Part shown: piece by piece, positions 1 through 7,793 of the stretch
Position numbering within the stretch: position 1 is the first letter of the stretch
Layout of the letters: each line of letters opens with the position of its first letter
NCBI RefSeq assembly: GCF_003013395.1
Contig: NZ_PXZM01000012.1
Span: 230,143-294,142 of the forward strand
Source of the DNA: Brevibacillus fortis
GTDB lineage: Bacteria; Bacillota; Bacilli; Brevibacillales; Brevibacillaceae
Length of the DNA: 64,000 nucleotides
Direction of reading: 5' to 3'
Translations under genes and position numbers: made by a program
The notes under the pieces: generated by a model
What the model saw: the letters and a program-made list of their open reading frames with translations, nothing else
Databases searched by the model: none
Told to the model about the DNA's origin: nothing

Positions 1-392
1 TCGTTATTGTCCGTATTCGAGATAATCAGATCAGGCTTCAATGACGCGATCGTCTCTAGGTTGGGTTCCCAACGCAAGCCGACATCCGTAACGCTATCTG
101 CGAGTGCCGCTTCATCCGTCACCCAAATCTTATATTCCTTATTGTCCGCATTTCCTACAGGCTGAATACCTAACGCGATTAATTCCTCTGAATAGATCCA
201 CTCCAAGGCGACTACCCGCACTGCTGGCTTGTCCAGCTTAGTCTCACCTTTTCCATGTTTAATAATGATAGGAGCAGCCGTGTTGGTATTATTTGAGGCA
301 ACGCTGTTTGTGTTATCCGAATTTTTTGAGCCACAAGCAGTAATAATTAGGAGAGATAGTAGAACAATACTAACTTGTAATAGCCTTTTCAT
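1..392 (-). CDS. Iron-siderophore ABC transporter substrate-binding lipoprotein (partial, N-terminal part)
   Basis: This is the first 130 residues of a periplasmic-binding-type lipoprotein; the gene runs off the left edge. The product would capture ferric siderophore outside the membrane and pass it to an ABC permease. The N-terminus (MKRLLQVSIVLLS) is followed by a lipobox, LITAC, whose Cys would be lipidated. A Ser/Asn/Thr-rich linker leads to a segment with VVALEWIYSEELIALG and LKPDLIISN, typical of the Fe3+-siderophore/B12 binding family (PF01497). A GGTGGGGG ribosome-binding site precedes ATG at 392. A Fur-box-like palindrome lies 50 bases upstream, so iron repression is likely. The exact siderophore cannot be told. 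Confidence 0.85.
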   Translation of the reverse strand, partial: MKRLLQVSIVLLSLLIITACGSKNSDNTNSVASNNTNTAAPIIIKHGKGETKLDKPAVRVVALEWIYSEELIALGIQPVGNADNKEYKIWVTDEAALADSVTDVGLRWEPNLETIASLKPDLIISNTDNN

Positions 393-441
393 TATGTTTC
401 CCCCACCCAGTAAACGCTAGTATTTTTATCAAAATCAATAA

Positions 442-456
442 TGATAATCAATATCA
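442..456 (-). promoter_or_regulatory. Fur-box-like operator
   Basis: TGATAATCAATATCA matches the 7-1-7 Fur consensus TGATAATnATTATCA with one mismatch. It sits 50 bases upstream of the siderophore-binding lipoprotein start, where Fur would block transcription in iron-replete cells. A further AT-rich GATTATCAT lies at 472-480. Confidence 0.6.
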
Positions 457-601
457 ATTTCAACAAAGAGAGATTATCATTGCTTAATGAAGTTGTCAAT
501 ATTATTAAGTGAGTTTCGACTCTTCCTGTTTGATTGGACTCACCATTTCACTAGCTCCCTTCTTCGCCATAATATCTGCACCATTTCTAAGAAAATAGAA
601 A

Positions 602-627
602 AGCCATTTCCGCAAGTGGAAATGGCT
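602..627 (-). terminator. Hairpin, probable terminator of the 803-1300 gene
   Basis: A perfect 10-bp stem (AGCCATTTCC with GGAAATGGCT, 6-base loop) is followed on the minus strand by a T-rich run. The rest of 457-779 shows no credible gene; two short plus-strand ORFs there lack ribosome-binding sites. Confidence 0.5.
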
Positions 628-779
628 AAAAGTTTGAAGGACTATCTCTTTTCAATACATACAATCTGTTCATCCTGAATAAAACTAAACAGAAATCGGT
701 TCCTTGTTCTGACTTTTGTTGTATTCTATGTTTTTTTGCCGAAATCGTCCTACATGGGATCGTGATTTCAACTTTTTCC

Positions 780-813
780 TTTACCATCATTTGTGGTATG
801 GTTCAGCTTAACG
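780..813 (-). repeat. Candidate SCC-like att site C (distal end of island)
   Basis: Read on the minus strand this copy contains GCTGAACCATACCACAAAT followed by GATGGTAAA. It corresponds to the last codons of rlmH (GAG CCT TAT CAT AAG TGA TGG TAA) and is almost identical to site B at 5437-5470. All three copies have the same orientation. It overlaps the last codons of the 803-1300 gene. Assignment as an att site is inference from similarity to the SCC integration core. Confidence 0.5.
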
Positions 814-1300
814 GTGCCAGCTCATCTGCGATCATTTTTGCCTTTTCCGCAAGCTCTCTCATATCATCGGCCGGAACAAGCTCGGCTAATTCGTAAGCCA
901 GCGGATTACGGGAAAACTTGTACAATTCATCCCGAAGCAGGTTCTTTTTTTCTTCGGAGACATCTATATAAAGTTTGCACGGTTGCCTATCCTCATCCAA
1001 ATCATGCAAATCGACATAGCCTGATTTAAGAGACTCCAACACAATGGCTGAAAGATCGATTAGAGCTGAGCAGGCAATATCAAGTTCTGCTCGAAACGTA
1101 CCGTTAGCATTTTTTATATCAAACCCAATACTTCCGCCGTTTTTCAAGTCTCCCTCGGAAAGCAGAACATCCAGACCCAAGTCCTTTAAAATCTGATTGA
1201 GCGTCACATCCGTTGAGTCCAATTGTTCCAAATAGTCTATTAATGCTAGCGAATCATCGGAACCGCCAATTAAATCTCCCCACCATTTGCTTATGTACAT
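803..1300 (-). CDS. Small acidic protein, possible immunity protein (Imm68-like)
   Basis: Encodes 165 residues. The ATG at 1300 is chosen because GGGAGA lies 9 bases upstream; an upstream in-frame ATG at 1327 lacks a good site. The start MYISKWWGDLIGGSDDSLAL and the overall acidic, Leu-rich character recall immunity proteins of polymorphic toxin systems, Imm68 in particular, but this is from memory and not certain. There is no signal peptide or membrane segment. No toxin gene is next to it. The 3' end overlaps the candidate att site C. If the family is right it would neutralise an incoming toxin from a rival strain. Confidence 0.5.
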   Translation of the reverse strand: MYISKWWGDLIGGSDDSLALIDYLEQLDSTDVTLNQILKDLGLDVLLSEGDLKNGGSIGFDIKNANGTFRAELDIACSALIDLSAIVLESLKSGYVDLHDLDEDRQPCKLYIDVSEEKKNLLRDELYKFSRNPLAYELAELVPADDMRELAEKAKMIADELAPLS

Positions 1301-1387
1301 GTTCTTCTCCCACTTTCTTTTACGCATTGTAATAATCCAAATAAGATAGTTTCCTTATATAAGAATGCCTCTTTAACCGAGCCACCG

Positions 1388-3058
1388 TCAGGCTCCCGCC
1401 GCCTTTAGCAGACGAATGATAAGCTCCTTGCGCGGTCCTCGCTCCTTGCGAGCCAATGCAGCCAGCTTCTCCGTCTTGCCCCAGATCGGGTACAGTACCC
1501 GCTCTGCCTCGTCATCCGACAGAGTCTCTATTTGCTGTACGAATAGCGACAGCTTGTCTTCGCTTTCCAGCTCCGGCTGAACCTTCAGTTTTAGCGAATC
1601 GTGGGAGCGCAGCAGGCAGGCGATTAAGGTGGGAGTCGAGCGTTCCGTTATGCCATAGGTTTCGGCAAAAACGGCTGTGAACTTGTCATGCACCAGCTGA
1701 TGCTCATCATCCACAAGGTCCATGTAAGCTTCAACAAGCGGAAAATACCGCTCGGACGAAAGCCCCAGCCCGAACACAGCATAACTGCCCGGCATTACGC
1801 TTTTTTCGCTTTCCGTATCCTCGTACCATTCATACTCTTCCATCGCCTCACGAGCGTATTCCTCCAATAAAGGATGCAGCTCGGAATAAGCCAGAGCATT
1901 CGCAAAAAAACGGTGCGTGTCCGATTTGGCTAGCCCCTTGATGGGCAAAAACTCTCTCAAGCTGGATTTTAACTTGATTTTGTAGCTTTTCGGGAAGTCT
2001 TTTCGGAGCAGGGAGAGAATAAACGAAATCGCCCGCTCGTACGCCCCGGCTTCTTCCTTGCGAATAACGATTGTGAAGAGGGAAAAAACATCGTTAGCCT
2101 TGCATTCGACCAATTCATGACGCATATGGACGTCTTCTTGCGAGAAGCTGTCGCTGCCCTCCTTCAGCATACGTGCGGCTTTACCGCTTCCAAGCTGCTT
2201 CGCCAGCTCCAGAAAAGTCTGGCCCTTGAATTTGCTGAATTCCGGCTCGTAACGAATAGTCATCACCGCTCCGTACAACAGTAGGTCGATAGGCTGATTC
2301 GGCTCATCCTTATTCTCAAAAACAGCATCCGGCTTGATCACATACTCATTGGTCCTGTATTCGGAACGGGTGACATCATAGTAACGCGGCAAAAATACAT
2401 TCTCGACCCAGTCGGTCAAAGCCCTAATGATATCTCTTCGATGCTCCGCGAGAGCCTCCACCTGTTCTTTATTCAACTCCTGAATCCGGTCAAATAAAGC
2501 TATCGTCTTTGCGGCTTCCGGTTCGGGGAACAAATACGGATCCAGCAGATGACGCGCCAAAAAGAAGGTTTCCAGCCTGTTTGTGGGGTTAGAGCCCTTC
2601 TCCAGTTTTTCCTCCATATAGGACTGAATTCGCTCCAGAAGCTGCCGCTTTTTCTCTTCATATACAGTTTCCAGCACTGTTAATTCCACAAGCCCGTCCA
2701 TCGTTGCGAAGGTTCCTTGGAAGGTAAAACGGTAGTTGATCAACGGCGACGTTTCCAGCTTGTCCAGCCTCTCCCTTACGATTTCCACCAGCAAGGGCTG
2801 AACCTCATGCAATATCTGCTCCCGCGTAAACGGTGAAGCTTTCATCGACTTTTTGCCTGCCGCACTCCCCACAGATTTCGAACTATCAACCCTAGTCCTG
2901 CCCGGCCGATAATCCAGCATGGCAAAGTTAAAAATGCCTACTTGCAGCGTGGTGCGTAAGACCACTTCCTCTGCGTCCTTTCTATTCTCCTGTTCGTCAA
3001 ACCATTTATGAATCGCCGTTTTCATCTCTTCCAGCGCTTCTTTTTGCAATTCGTTCAT
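1388..3058 (-). CDS. Hypothetical 556-aa protein, possibly DUF6138
   Basis: A long cytoplasmic protein, rich in Glu and Lys, with no signal peptide, membrane helix or nucleotide-binding motif that I can see. ATG at 3058 is preferred because GGCGGGAGATA lies just upstream; an in-frame ATG at 3085 has a weaker site. Blocks such as FPKSYKIKLKSSLREFLPIK and VMPGSYAVFGLGL, followed by YMDLVDDEHQLVHDKF, look like conserved family motifs. They remind me of DUF6138 proteins of Bacillus and Paenibacillus, whose role is unknown. It is intact, unlike most neighbours in the island, and shares orientation with the immunity-like gene downstream (87-base gap), so the two may be cotranscribed. Confidence 0.55.
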   Translation of the reverse strand: MNELQKEALEEMKTAIHKWFDEQENRKDAEEVVLRTTLQVGIFNFAMLDYRPGRTRVDSSKSVGSAAGKKSMKASPFTREQILHEVQPLLVEIVRERLDKLETSPLINYRFTFQGTFATMDGLVELTVLETVYEEKKRQLLERIQSYMEEKLEKGSNPTNRLETFFLARHLLDPYLFPEPEAAKTIALFDRIQELNKEQVEALAEHRRDIIRALTDWVENVFLPRYYDVTRSEYRTNEYVIKPDAVFENKDEPNQPIDLLLYGAVMTIRYEPEFSKFKGQTFLELAKQLGSGKAARMLKEGSDSFSQEDVHMRHELVECKANDVFSLFTIVIRKEEAGAYERAISFILSLLRKDFPKSYKIKLKSSLREFLPIKGLAKSDTHRFFANALAYSELHPLLEEYAREAMEEYEWYEDTESEKSVMPGSYAVFGLGLSSERYFPLVEAYMDLVDDEHQLVHDKFTAVFAETYGITERSTPTLIACLLRSHDSLKLKVQPELESEDKLSLFVQQIETLSDDEAERVLYPIWGKTEKLAALARKERGPRKELIIRLLKAAGA

Positions 3059-3170
3059 TATCTCCCGCCTTTTCGCGTGTTCCATCTTTTTTCAACATAA
3101 TCATACTATGAAAATGGGAAACCTTGTTGCAACTGTATACCTCTCCCTGGGATTGGCTAAAGATCAATAG

Positions 3171-3208
3171 CAAAAGGGAGAACGCCATAGAGGCCGTTCT
3201 CCCTTTTG
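3171..3208. terminator. Strong bidirectional hairpin
   Basis: A 14-bp perfect stem (CAAAAGGGAGAACG with CGTTCTCCCTTTTG) with a 10-base loop and T-rich flank. It separates the DUF2785 pseudogene from the 556-aa gene. Between 3209 and 3394 I see no gene. Confidence 0.6.
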
Positions 3209-3394
3209 TTTATCTGAGATATGCAACATATCGATCAAAATATATATTAACGGCACTTTCATTGAAATATTGACCTTTCGATACCAGATAGTAAAACTAG
3301 GCTACCGTTAATCCACTCTCATCCAATTTTTTGTTGAGGATATGGGTTTAGACAGGCGAAATCGGACTTAACCTTTCTTTCGGAAAGGATGAAT

Positions 3395-4246
3395 TCAATA
3401 TCTTCCAGTCGCAAACTTGTTCAATTTCGTCTCTGCAGCAAGTATGACACTGGCAAGAACATTTCCGCGGCTGCCCTGTCCTCTTCTGAAATATAGACTA
3501 CGCAGAAAATTTTTACTGTTCACACGGGCGATCATCTGAACGTAGCTTCTCGGCCAGTCGACGCATTGTGTCAAACCGCTTTTCCAGTCAGCGATCTCCT
3601 GCTGTGGAAGCAGACCCTTTTCAATCATGGTATCCACGATATTGGCGATCCGTTCATCATCCTCATCGCTAAAAATTTGTTTCCCATTATGGAGCATCCC
3701 CTCAATAGCAGCAAGTACTTCAAGCTGTACCGCTGTATCGCTCTCCTGGCACTTGATCAGCTCCAGCAAAGCATCCACACCGTGTGACGCACTATGAGCC
3801 CAGCCTCCTTCAGGCAGATAGCCGCGCAAATCCTTTTCCTCCTTATAATAGCGGAGCAGTGAATGCTTAAGATTCTGGAATTCTGCATAATCCAGAAAAG
3901 GCTTCTTGCTGTGACGCCGTACTATTAAAGCTACTGGCAGAACAGAGAACGTTCTTGTAAATACAGACTGGTCACCTTCGCTACCAATATGATAGAACAA
4001 ATGATGCTAATCGGTTAGAATTGCCAGAAGAGTGCTCAATTCCGTTTCCGTAAACCGATCCTCTTCATAAATCCATTTATACAGTGTCGGATAGATCAGT
4101 TCATCCCGTAATTCCGGTTGAGGATCCCCGATAAATTGCAGCATTGGATTTAAAAAATCCTGTGTCCGCTCACCTTCACGAAGCTGGTAATTTTCCTTCT
4201 CAATTCTTTGCAGGTCTATCATGAGCTTCATCCTTGTATTGCTCAC
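3395..4246 (-). pseudogene. DUF2785 family protein, interrupted by an in-frame TAG
   Basis: One continuous reading frame runs from a GTG at 4246 (AAGGGGA upstream) to 3395, but a TAG at 4007-4009 splits it. The N-terminal part contains ELRDELIYPTLYKWIYEE. The C-terminal part continues directly as HHLFYHIGSEGDQSVFTRTFSV, then LRGYLPEGGWAHSASHGVDAL, the typical DUF2785 signature. In intact relatives I would expect Asp-Glu before the HLFY segment, so GAG to TAG is the simplest change. The family's function is unknown. A TTG at 4000 could restart translation, but with no clear ribosome-binding site. Confidence 0.75.
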
Positions 4247-4325
4247 TATCTCATCCCCTTGAATATACGATATTTCCGGACTACTTACACCCCTACTATA
4301 AAACAAAATAACTGACACCTGTATG

Positions 4326-5245
4326 TCAGTCATTGTATGGTAGCAATAATGTTTTTATATATTTTTGTAATTCATTTCTCAAATAACAGGGCTCCAATAT
4401 CTCGCATTCCTTCCCAAAGCTTAAAATAAATTTCAGTAATCCCTCCTCATATGGAAATTGATCCACAACGATATATTGATTGTTATGTGTTTTAGTTATT
4501 TTCTCTTTTTTAAAATACTCAGTTAATTGCTCTCCCATTTTATGAGCAAACTTTAAGGTAACGGTTATGCCTCGCGTAAGATAGCTATTCCTAATTATTT
4601 CCTGGATTTCTTCATTTGAGATATCCTTTTTTTCGAAGTTCTCACCCATTTTCAAATTCTTGATCCGTACTAGCTCGAACCTTCTGTAGTCATTTCTTTC
4701 TTTGCAAAAGCCCACCAAATACCATTGACCGGCGGAAAATGTAATTTGAAACGGTTCTATTGTTCTTTCGAAGTATTCCATACTTCTGTTGATATATTCG
4801 AATACCACAAGCTTATTTTTTCAATAGCATTGTTTAATAGAAGCAGGTATTCCTTTAATTCATTTTCCATACTGAAATGAGACAGATTAATGTCTAACTT
4901 GCTTGTATTCTTTTCTTGTTTAAGCGTATTCTCGATCTTTAAAACAATATCATGAAACGTTGTGTTTCTCCCAAATAGAAAACTTAGATTATTCATTATC
5001 GCCATGAAAGTAGAAGCTTCATCTTTGTTTAAAAAAAGATTGTCCACATTATAGTCTTCCATAATGTAATAGCCCCCACCTTTACCACCAATGGATGCGA
5101 TTGGGATACCTGCTTCACCTAACTTTTCTATATCTCTGTAAATTGTTCGTATGGACACCTTAAAAAGTTCCGCAAGCTCTTTGCCTGTAACCGTACCTTT
5201 TTTTGAGATAATGAGTAACATGGATAGTAATCGATCTACGCGCAT
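4326..5245 (-). pseudogene. YafY-type HTH/WYL transcriptional regulator, frameshifted
   Basis: The first 120 residues hold a DeoR-like winged helix (GKELAELFKVSIRTIYRDIE) and the linker SIGGKGGGYYI. The second half, in another frame, carries the WYL domain (GQWYLVGFCKERNDYRRFELVRI). The frames meet at a run of six T on the plus strand (4816-4821). One extra A in the minus-strand run would give the expected AIEKNKLVVFEYINRS junction. Such regulators sense small ligands through WYL and usually control a neighbouring operon. It is either a real inactivation, a slippage site, or a sequencing error in a homopolymer. Confidence 0.75.
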
Positions 5246-5329
5246 TTATATATTACGTTGATTTGCAACGTATCCTCTCTTATTCTTTTTTACAATGGTG
5301 TTAAATGGCCAATTCATATTATGTATTCA

Positions 5330-5372
5330 AATGACCGACCGGAGTCTTCCCTGCCCCCTCCGGTCATTTTGT
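5330..5372. terminator. Hairpin with GC-rich stem
   Basis: ATGACC..CCGGAG pairs with CTCCGGTCAT around a C-rich loop, followed on the plus strand by ATTTTGTTCTTTTC. It lies upstream of the WYL regulator and left of site B. The direction of use is unclear. Confidence 0.4.
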
Positions 5373-5436
5373 TCTTTTCTCAAGTAAATACTACTTTCTT
5401 ATCTGATTCAACTGTACTTCTAGCTCGATCCGCTGT

Positions 5437-5470
5437 TTTACTACTATTTGTGATAAGGTTCAGCTTAACG
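5437..5470 (-). repeat. Candidate SCC-like att site B (internal)
   Basis: On the minus strand it reads GCTGAACCTTATCACAAAT then AGTAGTAAA. In the rlmH frame this is A-E-P-Y-H-K-stop, against G-E-P-Y-H-K-stop at the genuine end of rlmH. It shares TTAAGCTGAACC with site C on the upstream side, which rlmH lacks. It would mark the junction between two tandem insertions. The flanking 5471-5640 has no recognisable gene. Confidence 0.55.
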
Positions 5471-5649
5471 GGTCTAACGGGAAAAGTAAGAAGGAGCTTG
5501 CCTCAGAGCATTATTTACACCCGCCGTTTGTAATCGTTCGGCAATCGTTCGATGATAATCGAGGGCCTGGTTGTCGGTGATTCAACTATCGTTCCCCGTT
5601 TAGGTTAAAACAGTTACTCTTTCCATTCCACTCATACCAAGTCCAAAGT

Positions 5650-5684
5650 ATTCAGGGACGATTTCATAAACGAAAACGTCCCTG
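5650..5684. terminator. Hairpin downstream of the fragmented beta-helix gene
   Basis: CAGGGACG pairs with CGTCCCTG across a 16-base A-rich loop, with TTATTTTG following on the plus strand. It is placed to end transcription leaving the 5759-7152 pseudogene. Confidence 0.4.
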
Positions 5685-5758
5685 TTATTTTGTGACCACA
5701 TCATGATCTCAAACATTTTACATACCAAAACCGTTAGCATAATTACTCGCTGCTACCT

Positions 5759-7152
5759 TCAAACGCCCTCCGCTATTACCCACGATATAAACTGCATGAA
5801 CTTCGTGAAGTAGCGTTCGGATGCCTCCCAGCGTTTAGAGTCTAAATAAGAATTGTTCTTGCCTCCGTACTGGTCAGGAGGCTGATAATGCCGGGAAACA
5901 TATTTTTCATTGCCTAAAGTATAGAAATATAAGGCACCATCGGGAGTCTGCATTTCAATTCGGGCATCCAGTTTGTCTCCAACCTCGTCCGTATGTGCCT
6001 GCCGAAAACGATAATACTTGCAGCCATCCCAGAACCCAGCGTTTTCCTCTCCTGCCAGATCCAATGCCAGAATCATGGGGTGCTGCAAAATTCCCTCCAA
6101 GTAACGCCTGTCAACGCCCGGCAAATACAGCTCAGCTACATTGACGCAGGTTAGTAGCATAATCTAGTAGTAAGTAATATCCGACAATTGCTCCTGTGGC
6201 TCTTTGGTAATGTCCTCCAATACCGCTCTTCATCCGCTGTTTTTCTTTGCAGACTAACGCAATTGTCTTCTTTAAGATATATAAAATAGTGGTTATGGTC
6301 ATCCTTAATGTAAATGCTAGGGTTTAGTTTGCCCTTCTCCGCATCAACATGCTCTCGATTAACTTTGAAGTAGACACCTTGCTCCTTAAAATCAAAATAG
6401 TGCTTGTCATCCAGCATAAAAATAGACCGGGTCAGTTTCATTATATTGTCTTCATTGAGCGTGTTATCGGTAACGTATAGCTGAACAGGCCTTTTTCTCT
6501 GGAGAACCTCATTCAAATTTTTTAATGCGGAACGGCCTTCTCTAAGAATGGAAATAAGCATGCCGAAAAAAACCAACCTCTTCGTCATCTTCCTCCTCTA
6601 TATCCAGGAAAACATCGTCGACGAGGACTTCCCGAATGTCCACAGGAAGCTCCTGACAAACGCCGTTCCCATCCTAGGCGTTTACTGTACATGCAGTCCA
6701 TTTTTGTCCGGTCGTCTTGCACCGGTATTCGTCATCTTCGATTAACGCCGTTGCATTTAGATTGCCTTTAACAATGGTTTCTCCGTGGTTGTAGGAGCCG
6801 CATAAAATTTCTTCTACTAACAGATTTCCCTCGATGTAGATTTCCAGACCGCCAACCGCCATGTTTTTAGCAGTCAGATCCCCCATCACCATAAGCCCTG
6901 TGGCGCCATCCGTATCTGCATTGTAGAGGCTGTCCACCGTAAGATCCCATCAATGAAAATAAGCGTCGTCTCCTGATGCTGCGGAAACGGCTTCTCCCAA
7001 TCTAGATCGAGGGAAGACAATATTAGATCCCCGTTATAATAAGCCGCAATACGATTTTCGGTAAAATCTTGATGGAATCGTGCCCACCAGGAGTCCTCGG
7101 GAAACTCATCTTTTAATTGACTAAGGAGTACGAACTGAAATGAGTTGCTCAT
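5759..7152 (-). pseudogene. Bactofilin-like/beta-helix protein gene, broken by several frameshifts and a stop
   Basis: Four minus-strand pieces in different frames join into one protein of about 460 residues. It starts at ATG 7152 (MSNSFQFVLLSQLKDEF, GGGTGAG upstream). A frame change near 6940 leads to a repetitive beta segment (GLMVMGDLTAKNMAVGG, EGNLLVEEILCGSYNHGETI) like polymer-forming or bactofilin-type beta helices. Further frame changes lie near 6600-6675 and 6225. A TAG near 6168 precedes a C-terminal part with GILQHPMILALDLAGEENAG. Similar proteins occur in toxin-immunity loci, which is only suggestive here. It cannot be functional as read. Confidence 0.6.
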
Positions 7153-7395
7153 CGTTTCTCTCACCCAGCTTCCAACTTCCCCCTATATTGTAAGCAAAAA
7201 CAGATAATTCTCCATAATAATTAGAATTCAGCGTCTCGACTATTAAAACCATCCTCTCAACCCTCTCTATGTCGGGAAGATCAGATTTAATAAGCATAAA
7301 AAGCCGCTGGAGCAAGAGTTGCAGCGGCTGGAAAAGGAATGAAATGATATTGAACGTAATAAATGCGGAGCTGAGAGCTGTACTAGTAACAAACA

Positions 7396-7714
7396 CTAGA
7401 TCCAAGTATCATTGGCTGCTGTTCAATCGGACTCAGTACCGCCAGTGTTTACTACGCTTCTAGGCTCCACCAACATGATATGGCATTCCTTTTCGGCGGA
7501 AGGCTTGTGCTCGATTCCCCCGGGACAATAAACTTCTCACCCTTGGAAATTTTCACCTGACTATCACGAAAAATCAATGATCATCTCCCCTTCGAGCACA
7601 ATTTTTGTCGTAGCAAATTCTCGCAACTCTTCCTCTTGTGCTTCTTGGGAACACTCCTCATTTTTTGTTCATCTGTACTAATTATAATATAAATAGCCGC
7701 TATATTCTTATTCA
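7396..7714 (-). pseudogene. Cupin-domain protein, degraded
   Basis: On the minus strand the recognisable pieces are GEMIIDF in one frame, then [37 protein letters not shown] and VNTGGTESD in another. A TGA, then TAANDTWI and the final TAG at 7396-7398, follow. These are the second cupin motif and tail of small single-domain cupins. The N-terminal metal-binding histidine stretch is missing or scrambled (KKHKRKSCE), so there is at least one internal deletion, a frameshift and a nonsense codon. ATG at 7714 is a possible original start. Confidence 0.6.
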
Positions 7715-7728
7715 TATTTACCACCTAG

Positions 7729-7759
7729 TAAAAAAAGAACTTCACTATGGAAGTTCTTT
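7729..7759 (-). terminator. Terminator of the type III R-M operon
   Basis: A perfect 10-bp stem (AAAGAACTTC with GAAGTTCTTT, 6-base loop) is followed on the minus strand by seven T. It lies 35 bases past the end of res and closes the mod-res unit. Confidence 0.75.
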
Positions 7760-7793
7760 CTAACAAAAAGCAATATTTTCTAAATATCTATTT

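Noticed and set aside
7121..7405. Minus-strand 94-aa ORF
   Set aside because: No ribosome-binding site or family likeness, and it overlaps the better supported beta-helix pseudogene start and cupin tail.
7269..7463. Plus-strand ORF with KKPLEQELQRLEKE-like reading in another frame, possible IS3-type OrfA remnant
   Set aside because: Only a dozen residues resemble the coiled region of OrfA and the segment overlaps the degraded cupin gene on the other strand. No inverted repeats or DDE motif seen.
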